64,000 nt of DNA from Salinispora cortesiana (GTDB taxonomy: Bacteria > Actinomycetota > Actinomycetes > Mycobacteriales > Micromonosporaceae), in NCBI RefSeq assembly GCF_000484695.1, contig NZ_AXVR01000005.1:62001-126000 (forward strand), in the 5' to 3' direction. The notes under the pieces were generated by a model that worked only from the letters and a program-made list of their open reading frames with translations, did not search any database and was not told where the DNA came from. The position numbers and the translations under genes are program-made. Below, piece after piece: positions 26,560-34,429 of the stretch. Each line of letters opens with the position of its first letter. The first letter of the stretch is position 1.

Positions 26560-26704
26560 TCCACAACAGTTGGCGGCCCCGAACCGGCGAGAGACCGGCG
26601 CGCCGGGAATGTCGTACGCTACCGTTCAGCACGATGCTCAGCCGTCTCGTACGGGCATTTTGTGCCCGTCGTTCGCTCCGAACGGCGACCCGGAGGTACC
26701 CACC

Positions 26705-27265
26705 GTGACCGACGACACCGATGTCACCTCGTGGGCTCTCGAGGCGGGACGCGGTGACCAGGCGGCCGCCGCCGCCTTCATCCGGGCGACCCAGCAGCAG
26801 GTTCGGCGCTTCCTGGCCGCCTTGATCTCCCCGGCCGAGGCGGATGACCTGACGCAGGAGACCTACCTGCGCGCGCTGCGGTCGCTTCCCTCGTTCGCCG
26901 GCCGCTCCTCAGCGCGTACCTGGTTGTTCAGCATCGCCCGGCGAGTCGCGGTGGACCACGTGCGGACCGCCACGTCCCGTCCGCGGACGGTCCCGATGAC
27001 CAACTCCCACGACGTCGCCGACGCCGACGAGAGTGGCTTCGACCGGCAGGTCGCCCTGGAACAGGTCATCGCGGCACTCCCGACCGACCGCCGGGAGGCG
27101 TTCGTCGTCACCCAGGTTCTCGGCCTCTCCTACGCCGAGGCCGCACAGGTGTGCGGCTGCCCGGTCGGGACGATCAGGTCCCGGGTATCCCGGGCTCGGG
27201 AAGATCTGGTCGTCGCGCTACAGGCCCGCTCCGGCGGGTCGGCCCGCCACACCGCAGCCGGCTGA
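26705..27265 (+). CDS. ECF-type RNA polymerase sigma factor
   Basis: The 186-residue protein has region 2 ([57 protein letters not shown]) and region 4 ([20 protein letters not shown], then [22 protein letters not shown]). It starts at GTG 26705 behind GGAGG; the open frame extends upstream to 26570 without a ribosome site. The next gene encodes a zinc-finger anti-sigma factor, followed by three copper/haem-protein genes, so the sigma factor probably drives a copper-handling or oxidative response in the envelope. Confidence 0.92.
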   Translation: MTDDTDVTSWALEAGRGDQAAAAAFIRATQQQVRRFLAALISPAEADDLTQETYLRALRSLPSFAGRSSARTWLFSIARRVAVDHVRTATSRPRTVPMTNSHDVADADESGFDRQVALEQVIAALPTDRREAFVVTQVLGLSYAEAAQVCGCPVGTIRSRVSRAREDLVVALQARSGGSARHTAAG

Positions 27266-27320
27266 CGACCTTCCCGTCCCGCGCGGGAACCAGCGCCGGC
27301 ACCGGTCCGACTACCGGTAC

Positions 27321-28091
27321 ATGGGGTGTGAGCAGTGGCGCGAGGTGTTGTCGGCGCAGTTGGACGGGGAGGAGACCCCGGCTGAGCGGGCGGCAGCCGA
27401 CTCCCACCTGGCCGGTTGCGGTGCGTGCCGGACGTGGTTCGACCAGGCGGCGGCGATCACCCGTCGGGCCCGGCTGTCGGTCAGCGTGATCGGCCCCGAC
27501 CTCACCGACGCGGTCCTGGCCGCGCTCCCCGCAACGACTCCGGCGACGACCCCGGCGCGACCGCCGTGGCGACAACGGCTGGTGATCGCCCTGCGCGCGG
27601 CGCTCGTGCTAACGGGGGCGCTGCAGGTCATGCTGGGTCTGACGCAGGTCGGTCGGGCGGCGGCGGGCCCGCACATCCACGCTGGCGGGCCACTGGCCTC
27701 GGGCCACCTGTGGCACGAGGCAGCGGCGTGGAACATCGCCGTCGGCGCCGGGTTCCTGTTCGTGGCCGCCCGCCGCACCCCGCCGACCGGGCTGCTGCCG
27801 ATGTTGAGCGCCTTCGTCGGCACCCTGGTGCTCCTGTCGGTCAACGACCTGATGACCGGCCGGGTGGAGACCGCCCGGCTGGTCAGCCACGGGTTCCTCT
27901 TCGTTGGCTACACGATCGTCGTGGCCATGTCCCGGCCGGGACTACACCCGGGCGGCCCGCCCACCGACCTTCGCACTGATCGGCCCCGCTGGCGCATCCC
28001 GGCCGAGGATGAGCCGCCCCCGCCGGGTCTACGGCTCGCGCCCCCGCCGTTTCCGGGTTCGGCGTGCCACCGGGACAACGCTGCGGCCTGA
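27321..28091 (+). CDS. Anti-sigma factor with zf-HC2 motif and membrane domain
   Basis: Residues 3-36 contain the zinc-associated anti-sigma signature (Cys3, then His29-x3-Cys33-x2-Cys36 in SHLAGCGACRTW). The middle and C-terminal parts have about four membrane helices (about 85-200) with several histidines in the first loop (PHIHAGG, SGHLWHEAAAW), which could bind metal. The last 50 residues are Pro/Arg-rich and cytoplasmic or disordered. It lies 55 bp behind the sigma gene and should hold that sigma factor inactive until a signal, possibly copper or redox, is sensed. Confidence 0.85.
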   Translation: MGCEQWREVLSAQLDGEETPAERAAADSHLAGCGACRTWFDQAAAITRRARLSVSVIGPDLTDAVLAALPATTPATTPARPPWRQRLVIALRAALVLTGALQVMLGLTQVGRAAAGPHIHAGGPLASGHLWHEAAAWNIAVGAGFLFVAARRTPPTGLLPMLSAFVGTLVLLSVNDLMTGRVETARLVSHGFLFVGYTIVVAMSRPGLHPGGPPTDLRTDRPRWRIPAEDEPPPPGLRLAPPPFPGSACHRDNAAA

Positions 28092-28100
28092 GCGTCCCGA

Positions 28101-28141
28101 TCCCGGTGATGTTGCTAACCGAATCACCGGGAACTTTCCCG
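28101..28141 (+). promoter_or_regulatory. Two overlapping inverted repeats upstream of the PCuAC gene
   Basis: A hairpin with perfect 10-bp arms (TCCCGGTGAT and ATCACCGGGA, 12-base loop, 28101-28132) overlaps a second inverted repeat, CGGGAA-CT-TTCCCG (28128-28141). They share bases, so they cannot form together. The 12-mer TTCCCGTCCCGC near the second repeat also occurs at 27271-27282 between the sigma and anti-sigma genes. A terminator/antiterminator switch or an operator is possible. Confidence 0.45.
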
Positions 28142-28188
28142 TCCCGCCGAACCGACCAACAGTCAACACCGAACTCAGAGAGGTCTAC

Positions 28189-28776
28189 ATGCCAAGTAAC
28201 GTCACCCGTCGGCGCCTACGCCCGGCCGCCCTGGTCGCCGCCGCCCTGCTGACCGCCGCCATGGCCGGCTGTGGCTCGTCCGACGACTCGTCGGCGCCCA
28301 ACCCAGCCCCGTCGGAGACGGCCACCGCGGCAGCGGACGCCCCCGTCGGCGTGGTCGGGATCAACGACCCGTGGGTTAAGGCCGCCGACCAGGGGATGAC
28401 CGCGGCGTTCGCTACCCTGGTGAACGAGAGCGACGCCGACGTGACCCTGACCGGCGTCAGCACCGAGGTGTCGCCGATGGAGCTGCATGAGATGGCCATG
28501 AAGGATGGGGAGATGGTCATGCAGGCCAAGGAGGGCGGCATCGTGATCAAGGCGAAGAGCAGCCACGTCCTCGAGCCCGGTGGCGACCACCTCATGATGC
28601 TGGATCTGAAGCAGCCGGTGCAGGCCGGCGACGAGCTGAGCTTCACCCTCACCTTCGCCGACGGGCGGACCCAGTCGTTCACGGCGGTGGCGAAGCCGTT
28701 CACCGGCGCGGAGGAGAGCTACAACCCCGAGCACAGCATGCCGGACATGTCCATGAGCCCCAGCGCAGCGTCGTGA
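28189..28776 (+). CDS. Copper chaperone PCu(A)C family lipoprotein
   Basis: The 195-residue protein has a lipoprotein signal (lipobox AMAGC near residue 27) and one PCuAC domain. The copper-binding His/Met set is visible: LHEMAMKDGEMVMQ, then SHVLEPGGDHLMMLDL, which fits the H-M-x10-M-x21-H-x-M layout approximately, plus extra His/Met at the C-terminus (HSMPDMSMS). PCuAC proteins deliver Cu(I) to cytochrome oxidase or other extracytoplasmic copper sites. The start is ATG 28189 behind AGAGAGG. It overlaps the DyP gene by four bases. Confidence 0.9.
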   Translation: MPSNVTRRRLRPAALVAAALLTAAMAGCGSSDDSSAPNPAPSETATAAADAPVGVVGINDPWVKAADQGMTAAFATLVNESDADVTLTGVSTEVSPMELHEMAMKDGEMVMQAKEGGIVIKAKSSHVLEPGGDHLMMLDLKQPVQAGDELSFTLTFADGRTQSFTAVAKPFTGAEESYNPEHSMPDMSMSPSAAS

Positions 28777-29999
28777 CTGGGAGCGGCCCCCGCGCGGTGA
28801 GCCGACGCGGTCTGCTCGCAGGTGGCGTCCTGGCTGCCGGTGGCGCGCTCGGCGCCACCGTGGCCGTCACCGCCGTTGGCTCCGACGCCCCCTCCACCCA
28901 CCCCACCGAGATGACACCGGCGGCGGAGATCGGGCTCGCCGTCGAACCGTTCCACGGGACCCGCCAGGCGGGGGTCGCCACCGAACCACAGGCGTATGCG
29001 GCATTCGTCGCACTCGCCCTCCGGCCGGAGACGGACCGGGAGGCGCTGGGACGGATGCTACGGCTGCTCTCCGACGACGCCGCCCGCCTCACTCAGGGCC
29101 ATCCCGCCCTGGCCGACACCGAGCCGGAGCTCGGGCTGCTGCCAGCCCGACTGACCGTGACCTTCGGCTTCGGTCCCGGCTTCTACCAGGCGGCCAACCT
29201 CGACGGGCGGCGGCCACCATCGGTGGCCGCCCTCCCGGCGTTCCGCATCGACCGGCTCTCCCCCCGCTGGTCCGGCGGGGACCTGCTGTTGCAGATCTGC
29301 GCCGACGACCCGCTGACCGTCGCGCATGCTCAGCGGGTACTGGTGAAGGACAGCCGCCCCTTCGCCACCGTCGCCTGGGTACAGCAAGGCTTCCGGCGCG
29401 CGGCCGGGGCCGAGCCGGGGCGCACCCAGCGCAACCTCTTCGGCCAACTCGACGGCACCGCCAACCCGAAGCCGGGCGCTCCCCTGGAGACCGCGGTGTG
29501 GGCACCGGACGGGCCGGCGTGGCTACGCGACAGCACCACCCTGGTCGTCCGGCGGATCAGCATGAACCTGGAGACGTGGGACCTCCTCGGCCGCACCGAC
29601 CGAGAGTTGTCCGTCGGCCGCCGGCTCGACACCGGCGCGCCCCTGACCGGCACGGACGAAAACGACGAGCCCGACTTCAAGGCCCTCGGGTCGGGCGGAC
29701 TCACCGTCATCCCGGACTTCTCACACCTGACCCGCTCCCACGTCACCGAGGACCGGCTCCGGATTCTGCGCCGCCCCTACAATTACGACGGCGTGCCCAG
29801 CGCCGACGGGACTGCGGACAGCGGCCTGATCTTCGCCTCATACCAGGCCGACATCACCCGTCAGTTCCTACCCATCCAACGACGCCTGGCCGAACGGGAC
29901 CTACTCAACGAGTGGACCACCCCGATCGGCTCTGCCGTCTTCGCGATCCCACCCGGCTGCCCCGAAGGCGGCTGGATCGGCCAGCAACTGCTCGGCTGA
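28773..29999 (+). CDS. Tat-exported DyP-type haem peroxidase
   Basis: The 408 residues begin with a twin-arginine signal (SRRGLLAGGVLAAGG). The body is a class-A DyP peroxidase: the distal motif appears as FGQLDGTANP (family GxxDG), followed by TLVVRRISMNLETWDLLGR and the C-terminal PYNYDGV ... GLIFASYQADITRQFLPIQ. These enzymes use peroxide to oxidise dyes, phenols or other substrates outside the cell; in Streptomyces a related enzyme works with copper proteins in envelope maturation. It is coupled to the PCuAC gene (GTGA) and followed by copC after 16 bp. Confidence 0.92.
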   Translation: MTGSGPRAVSRRGLLAGGVLAAGGALGATVAVTAVGSDAPSTHPTEMTPAAEIGLAVEPFHGTRQAGVATEPQAYAAFVALALRPETDREALGRMLRLLSDDAARLTQGHPALADTEPELGLLPARLTVTFGFGPGFYQAANLDGRRPPSVAALPAFRIDRLSPRWSGGDLLLQICADDPLTVAHAQRVLVKDSRPFATVAWVQQGFRRAAGAEPGRTQRNLFGQLDGTANPKPGAPLETAVWAPDGPAWLRDSTTLVVRRISMNLETWDLLGRTDRELSVGRRLDTGAPLTGTDENDEPDFKALGSGGLTVIPDFSHLTRSHVTEDRLRILRRPYNYDGVPSADGTADSGLIFASYQADITRQFLPIQRRLAERDLLNEWTTPIGSAVFAIPPGCPEGGWIGQQLLG

Positions 30000-30015
30000 C
30001 CTCGACAGGAGAACC

Positions 30016-30630
30016 ATGCGGACCAACACCCGCCCGAGACCCGCCGGCTTCCTCGCCGCCGTCCTCGCCGCCGCCGCGCTGCTGCTCGTACCGGCCTCCC
30101 CGGCCGCCGCGCACAACTCTCTGAAGGCCACCACACCGGCCAAGAACGCCGAGCTGGACACGGCGCCGACCGAGATCACACTGGAGTTCCTCCAGAAGCT
30201 GGATCCGGCGTTCACCACCATCGTCCTCTCCGACGCCGCGGAGCAGAAGGTTCCGACCGGTGAACCCGAGGTCACCGGGGCAAAAGGCACGATAAGCATC
30301 GACGGAACCCTGGCGAACGGCACCTACACCGTCGCGTACCGGGTAGTCTCCGCCGACGGGCACCCGGTCCAGGGCTCGTACGCCTTCACCGTCGCCGACC
30401 CCGCCGGCGCCGAGGCGCCGGCACCGACGCCGGCGGAGTCCTCTCCCGAGGCCGAGCCCACCACGCCGCCAACGGAGCCCGGATCGGTCAGCCCGGCAGC
30501 GGCGGCGACCGACGACGACGGTGACGGCGGCGGAATCGGCGCCCCGGCGGTGGTCGGCGGCGGGGTGCTGTTGGTCCTGGTGGTAGCCGGCGGACTGGTG
30601 CTACTACGCCGCCGACGCAGCACGACCTGA
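30016..30630 (+). CDS. copC: CopC-domain copper resistance protein, membrane-anchored
   Basis: After a Sec signal ending near PAAAHNS, the mature protein starts with the copper-ligand histidine (AHNSLKATTPAKNAELD) and a CopC beta-barrel ending in RVVSADGHPVQGSYAFTV, whose His is the second conserved ligand. A Pro/Glu linker leads to a C-terminal membrane helix (about 173-195) and a basic stop-transfer. CopC proteins hold periplasmic or extracellular Cu(II). It is the last gene of the ECF-PCuAC-DyP-CopC unit and is followed by a strong hairpin. Confidence 0.9.
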   Translation: MRTNTRPRPAGFLAAVLAAAALLLVPASPAAAHNSLKATTPAKNAELDTAPTEITLEFLQKLDPAFTTIVLSDAAEQKVPTGEPEVTGAKGTISIDGTLANGTYTVAYRVVSADGHPVQGSYAFTVADPAGAEAPAPTPAESSPEAEPTTPPTEPGSVSPAAAATDDDGDGGGIGAPAVVGGGVLLVLVVAGGLVLLRRRRSTT

Positions 30631-30675
30631 CCAAGGGTTGTCGGGCGGCGCTCGGTGCCGCCCGACAACCCTTGG
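30631..30675. terminator. 19-bp perfect hairpin terminator after copC
   Basis: A perfect 19-bp stem (30631-30649 with 30657-30675, beginning CCAAGGGTTGTCGGG) and a 7-base loop start directly after the copC stop. The cbi operon converges from the other side, so it probably stops transcription in both directions. There is no T-tract. Confidence 0.85.
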
Positions 30676-30736
30676 CGCCCGACCCCAGCGGGATCTGCGC
30701 CGTTGCCAGGCCAGGCCGCGCACCGGGTTGCGGCGG

Positions 30737-31579
30737 TCACCGGTCCTCCGGCGCAGCGTCGTGGAGTAGCGCGGCGAGTTCGGTCACCGCGCGCGGGCGG
30801 GCCCCCGCCAGCTCTGGAATCTGGTCCAGGAGCTGGTGCACCAGCGGCGCCCACGCCGGCACCAGGTGTGCCGCCGCGAGCAGCGCCGGATCGGCAAGGC
30901 CATCCGCCGTGGCTACGGTCCGCACCCGTCCGCCGGAGACCACCGCCACCGCGTCCGCCCAGCGGAAGGCGAGGTCGACATCGTGGGTGGAGAGCACCAC
31001 CGTCGTACCCGCGGTGTGCAGGTCGTGCAGGGTGCTCAGCAGTGCTTCCACCCCGGCCGGGTCGAGCCCGGCCGTCGGTTCGTCGAGAATGAGCAGCCGC
31101 GGGTGCATCGCGACCGCGCCGGCGATGGCCACCCGCTTGCGCTGGCCGTAGGAGAGCAGGTGGGTGGGTCGATCGGCGAGCCCCGACACACCGAGCGCCG
31201 CCAGCGCCGCCTCGCAGCGCCGCCGTACCTGCTCGGCCGGTAGCCCCAGGTTGACCGGCCCGAAGGAGACATCCTGCCGGACGTTGGCGGAGAAGAGCTG
31301 ATCGTCCGGGTCCTGCACCACCAGTTGTACCTGCTGCCGCAGCTCCCGTAGGCCGGCCCGGGTGTAGCGCGCCCGGGTGCCGGCGACGGAGATCCGGCCC
31401 GCGGCGGGCCGCCGCGCGCCGGCCGCCAGCCGGAACAGCGTGGTCTTGCCGCCGCCGTTCGGGCCCAGCACGGCCAGTCGCTGACCGGGGTCGATCCGAA
31501 GGTTGACCCCGGTCAGGATCGGCTGACCCGGCTGGTAGGCGAAGCCCACCTCGGCGAACTCCAGCAGCGGTGCGCTCAC
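30737..31579 (-). CDS. cbiO: Cobalt/nickel ECF transporter ATPase CbiO
   Basis: The 280-residue ATPase has Walker A GPNGGGKTT, the Q-loop region VQDPDDQLFS typical of ECF-transporter ATPases, signature LSYGQRKRVAIAG and Walker [13 protein letters not shown]. It energises metal import by the CbiMNQ membrane proteins. The GTG start at 31579 overlaps the cbiQ stop by four bases. It is the last gene of a riboswitch-controlled cbiMNQO operon. Confidence 0.92.
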   Translation of the reverse strand: MSAPLLEFAEVGFAYQPGQPILTGVNLRIDPGQRLAVLGPNGGGKTTLFRLAAGARRPAAGRISVAGTRARYTRAGLRELRQQVQLVVQDPDDQLFSANVRQDVSFGPVNLGLPAEQVRRRCEAALAALGVSGLADRPTHLLSYGQRKRVAIAGAVAMHPRLLILDEPTAGLDPAGVEALLSTLHDLHTAGTTVVLSTHDVDLAFRWADAVAVVSGGRVRTVATADGLADPALLAAAHLVPAWAPLVHQLLDQIPELAGARPRAVTELAALLHDAAPEDR

Positions 31580-32316
31580 CAAGGGGACACCCACCCGGTG
31601 CTGACCATGACGATCACGCCGAGCAACGCCGTGGTCGCCGCGACGAACGGCACCGATACCCGGTGGGCCCCCACCTGCACGGCAAGCGAACCGGTGTAGC
31701 CCCGCACCGCCAGTCCCTCCTCCAGCCGCCGCGCCCGGTGCAACGCCCGGACGAACACCGCCCCCGCCTGACCGGCCAGGGACCGGTAGGCGCTCCGCCA
31801 GGTACGGAAGCCAAGCCGGGCCGCCTGCGCCTGCCGGACCGCGCGCACGCTCTCCACCAGCAGGAAGAGCATCCGGTACGTCAGCGCGGCAACCTCGGTG
31901 ACCGCCGGGGGGATCCCCAACCGGTGCAGTCGTGGCAGGACCTCCGACAGCGGTGTGGTGGCGGTGAACAGCAGCAGGCAGGTCAACGCCGCCACGGAAC
32001 GGCCCGCGGTCTGTGCCGCCACCGGCAGGCCCGCGGGGTCAATGGCCAGTCGGAGTGGAGCCGGCATCGACGCCAGTAGCGGAATCGTCGACGTGACCAC
32101 GAAGAGTAGCGGCACCCGGGCCGCCCGAAGCACCACGACCAGTGGTACCCGTGCGACGGCCAGCAGCACCGCCGCCGCACCACCGGACAGGAGCGCGCCG
32201 GGCCAGGTGGGCAGGGCCACCGCGCAGACCAGCAGCCCGAGCGCGAGCAACGCCTTCTCGGCAGGGTGCCGACCTCGCCAGGGGCCGGTATGCGCGGCGA
32301 TGTCGAGGGCGAACAC
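31576..32316 (-). CDS. cbiQ: Cobalt transporter transmembrane protein CbiQ
   Basis: The 246-residue T component has about six membrane helices and the two Ala-Arg-Gly coupling regions that contact CbiO (RAVRQAQAARLGFRTW and HRARRLEEGLAVRGY). The start GTG 32316 follows the cbiN stop by one base and gives MFALDIAAHTGPWRGRHPAEK, the usual CbiQ N-terminus; longer frames overlapping cbiN are less likely. Together with CbiM, CbiN and CbiO it forms a cobalt importer for cobalamin synthesis. Confidence 0.9.
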   Translation of the reverse strand: MFALDIAAHTGPWRGRHPAEKALLALGLLVCAVALPTWPGALLSGGAAAVLLAVARVPLVVVLRAARVPLLFVVTSTIPLLASMPAPLRLAIDPAGLPVAAQTAGRSVAALTCLLLFTATTPLSEVLPRLHRLGIPPAVTEVAALTYRMLFLLVESVRAVRQAQAARLGFRTWRSAYRSLAGQAGAVFVRALHRARRLEEGLAVRGYTGSLAVQVGAHRVSVPFVAATTALLGVIVMVSTGWVSPW

Positions 32317-32317
32317 G

Positions 32318-32635
32318 CTAGCCGCGCTGCCGGCCAGCAGCGTCGCGCTGCCGCTGCCGGGTCCGGGCAACACCGAAGTAGTAGCCGAGCAGGCCGGCAC
32401 CGAGCGCAGCCTGGAGGGCGAAGAACGCCGACTCCAGCTCGGCTGATGGCGGCTCGTAGATCGGCGAGAACCACGGCTGGTAGTCGGGGTGGTCGTCCAC
32501 GATGGCCTGTTCGGCAAGGGCGTCCGCGCCGGAGAAGGGTTCCTCCCCCGACCCGAGGCCGAACGCCAGCGGTGCCACCGCCAGGAGCAGCACCGCGAGC
32601 AGCAGCAGCAGGTTGACCCAGGAGAAGCGCCTCAT
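32318..32635 (-). CDS. cbiN: Cobalt transporter accessory protein CbiN
   Basis: This 105-residue protein has two membrane helices (about 7-29 and 68-88) flanking an extracytoplasmic loop with [18 protein letters not shown] and [24 protein letters not shown], the typical CbiN topology and motif set. CbiN stimulates metal loading by CbiM. Its ATG overlaps the cbiM stop (ATGA). Confidence 0.9.
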   Translation of the reverse strand: MRRFSWVNLLLLLAVLLLAVAPLAFGLGSGEEPFSGADALAEQAIVDDHPDYQPWFSPIYEPPSAELESAFFALQAALGAGLLGYYFGVARTRQRQRDAAGRQRG

Positions 32636-33312
32636 GCCCGTACCTCCGCCGCCGGACGCAGCAGGCCGAGCCGACGCAGTTCATCACCGCTGGTCCGACT
32701 CAGCAGGCGGACCACCAGAACGGTCAGCAGTCCCTCGCTGATCGCCAATGGAATCTGGGTCACGGCGAAGATCCCGCCGAACTTCGCCAACGCACCGACG
32801 ATGCCAGCCGTCGGGTCGGGGAATGCCAGGGCCAGCTGGGCGACGGTGACACCGTACGTCGCCAGGCTGCCCAGGGCCGCAGCGGCGAACACCGCCGGGT
32901 CCATACCGCCGCCGGCGCGACGGACCATGGTGTAGCTCCCAAACGCCACCCACGGGCCGACGATCGCCATCGAGAAGACGTTCGCGCCCAGCGTGCTCAA
33001 CCCACCGTGGGCCAGCAGCAGCGCCTGGAACAGCAGCACGATGCCGCCGAGCACGCTCATCACCGGCGGTCGGAACAGCACCGCCCCCAGCCCGGTGCCG
33101 GTCGGGTGGGAACTCGACCCGGTCACCGACGGGATCTTCAATGCGGACAGCGCGAAGGTGAAGGCACCGGCCGCCCCGAGCAGCAGTTTCGATTCTGGAT
33201 CTGCACGGACCTGCCGGACCAGGGCCCGACTTCCGTGGACGACGAATGGCGCGGACACGACGAACCACGCCGCCGCCTGTTCCGGAGGGAGATACCCCTC
33301 GGCGATATGCAT
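32632..33312 (-). CDS. cbiM: Cobalt transporter substrate-binding membrane protein CbiM
   Basis: The S component (226 residues, about six or seven helices) starts with MHIAEGYLP; the N-terminal Met1-His2 pair and the later conserved [10 protein letters not shown] histidine build the cobalt site in this family. It is the first gene of the operon, and a cobalamin riboswitch lies in its leader, so cobalt import is shut down when cobalamin is plentiful. Cobalt rather than nickel is supported by that riboswitch. Confidence 0.93.
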   Translation of the reverse strand: MHIAEGYLPPEQAAAWFVVSAPFVVHGSRALVRQVRADPESKLLLGAAGAFTFALSALKIPSVTGSSSHPTGTGLGAVLFRPPVMSVLGGIVLLFQALLLAHGGLSTLGANVFSMAIVGPWVAFGSYTMVRRAGGGMDPAVFAAAALGSLATYGVTVAQLALAFPDPTAGIVGALAKFGGIFAVTQIPLAISEGLLTVLVVRLLSRTSGDELRRLGLLRPAAEVRA

Positions 33313-33349
33313 CGAATGACCTTCCCTTCCAGCACCTCGTGGATGAGAT

Positions 33350-33510
33350 CCGTGTCAAGGCCGGTCTCCTGGCTTCCGGATCGACGTTCACTCCAGCCTT
33401 CCCAGGCCTGGTGGGGCCCAGTGGCACAGTCAGAGATCACTACCCGGTCACAGTGGCGAGGGCCGCGCCGGTCTTCCACCGGCTTCCCGTGCACCTTGAC
33501 GGCGAGAGGC
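33350..33510 (-). promoter_or_regulatory. Cobalamin riboswitch
   Basis: On the minus strand, in order, are GGTGCACGGGAAGCCGGTGG (from about 33495), the conserved GCCACTGTGACC segment near 33460-33445, and the B12 box AAGCCAGGAGACCGGCCTT (33375-33357). These are the core elements of the AdoCbl riboswitch in the right order and spacing, about 45 bases before the cbiM start. It should repress the downstream cobalt transporter when adenosylcobalamin binds. The surrounding interval 33313-33616 holds no gene. Confidence 0.93.
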
Positions 33511-33616
33511 TATCGGGCGCCCGGCCGGACGGCAAGCTGTCGCTTCGCGCCAATCGGTCCACGCCTGCGCCGGCTGCAGCGTCCCGGATGCCGCGCTCCG
33601 CCGCGAGCCGATAGGT

Positions 33617-34429
33617 TCAGCGCGGGCCAGAGCCCGGCTTCCGGGCCGTCAGGATGGCGTAGCCGAGTACACCGTCGGCGACCGCGGCCCGGGCCGCGGC
33701 CAGGACCGCCGGGGCCCGGGCGAAGTCCAGGCCGAGCGCCGCCGCCTGATCAGCAGCGGTCAGCCGCAACACGGTCAGGCGCGCCTCGATCTGGTCGATC
33801 ATCGTGGTGACCGCGGGGTCGTGCCGTTCGGTGTGGGTTGTGGTCAACCCCGCGCCGGCCAGCAGGGCGACGTACTCATCAAGGGGACGGGCATCGGCGA
33901 TGCAGGCGATCCACGCTCCCAACCCGGTCAGTTCGGGGGGCAGCCGGTCGGGGACGGCGACGACATCGGCCATCCCCAGTCGACCGCCCGGGACCAGCAC
34001 CCGAGCCAGTTCCCCCGCTGCCGTGGGCTTGTCGGGGAAGGTGCAGAAGGCACATTCGCAGATCACCACGTCAACCGAGTGTGCGTCGACACCCAGTTGC
34101 TCGGCGTCTCCCTGCCGGAACCGCACCTGGTCGGCGAGCCCCACAGACCGGGCTCCCCGGGTGGCCGCCGCGACATTGGGACCGGCGAGGTCCACACCGG
34201 TCACCGTGCAGCCGTACTCGGAGGCCAGCAGCAGTGCGCTGGCGCCCCGTCCGCTCGCGACGTCGAGTACGCGTTCACCGCTGGTCAGCCCCGTTCGGGC
34301 GGCGAGTCGACGGGTCAGCGACGAACCGCCGGGATGGTACGCCTCGCCGAGGAGCAGGGCGACCAGGTCCGAACCGTAGACCGCGGCACAGCAGCCCTTC
34401 GGGTCCGCCGCGGGCTCACCCGTCGTCAC
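33617..34429 (-). CDS. ArsM-like SAM-dependent methyltransferase
   Basis: The 270 residues show a class I methyltransferase fold: motif I VLDVASGRGASALLLA (about 54-69), VTGVDLAGPNVAAA, and post-motif VDVVICECAFCTFPD. Paired cysteines near the N-terminus (KGCCAAVYGSD) and in CECAFC resemble the arsenic-binding thiols of ArsM, but could serve another soft ligand. The gene is coupled by a GTGA overlap to the preceding radical SAM gene, so both act on one pathway. Arsenite methylation alone does not explain the radical SAM partner, so the substrate remains open. Confidence 0.78.
   Translation of the reverse strand: MTTGEPAADPKGCCAAVYGSDLVALLLGEAYHPGGSSLTRRLAARTGLTSGERVLDVASGRGASALLLASEYGCTVTGVDLAGPNVAAATRGARSVGLADQVRFRQGDAEQLGVDAHSVDVVICECAFCTFPDKPTAAGELARVLVPGGRLGMADVVAVPDRLPPELTGLGAWIACIADARPLDEYVALLAGAGLTTTHTERHDPAVTTMIDQIEARLTVLRLTAADQAAALGLDFARAPAVLAAARAAVADGVLGYAILTARKPGSGPR

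Noticed and set aside
26560..26708. Extension of the C-S lyase first frame to 26708 as one 465-residue protein
   Set aside because: After 26037 the frame is low-complexity and loses family similarity, while another frame continues the enzyme to 26559.
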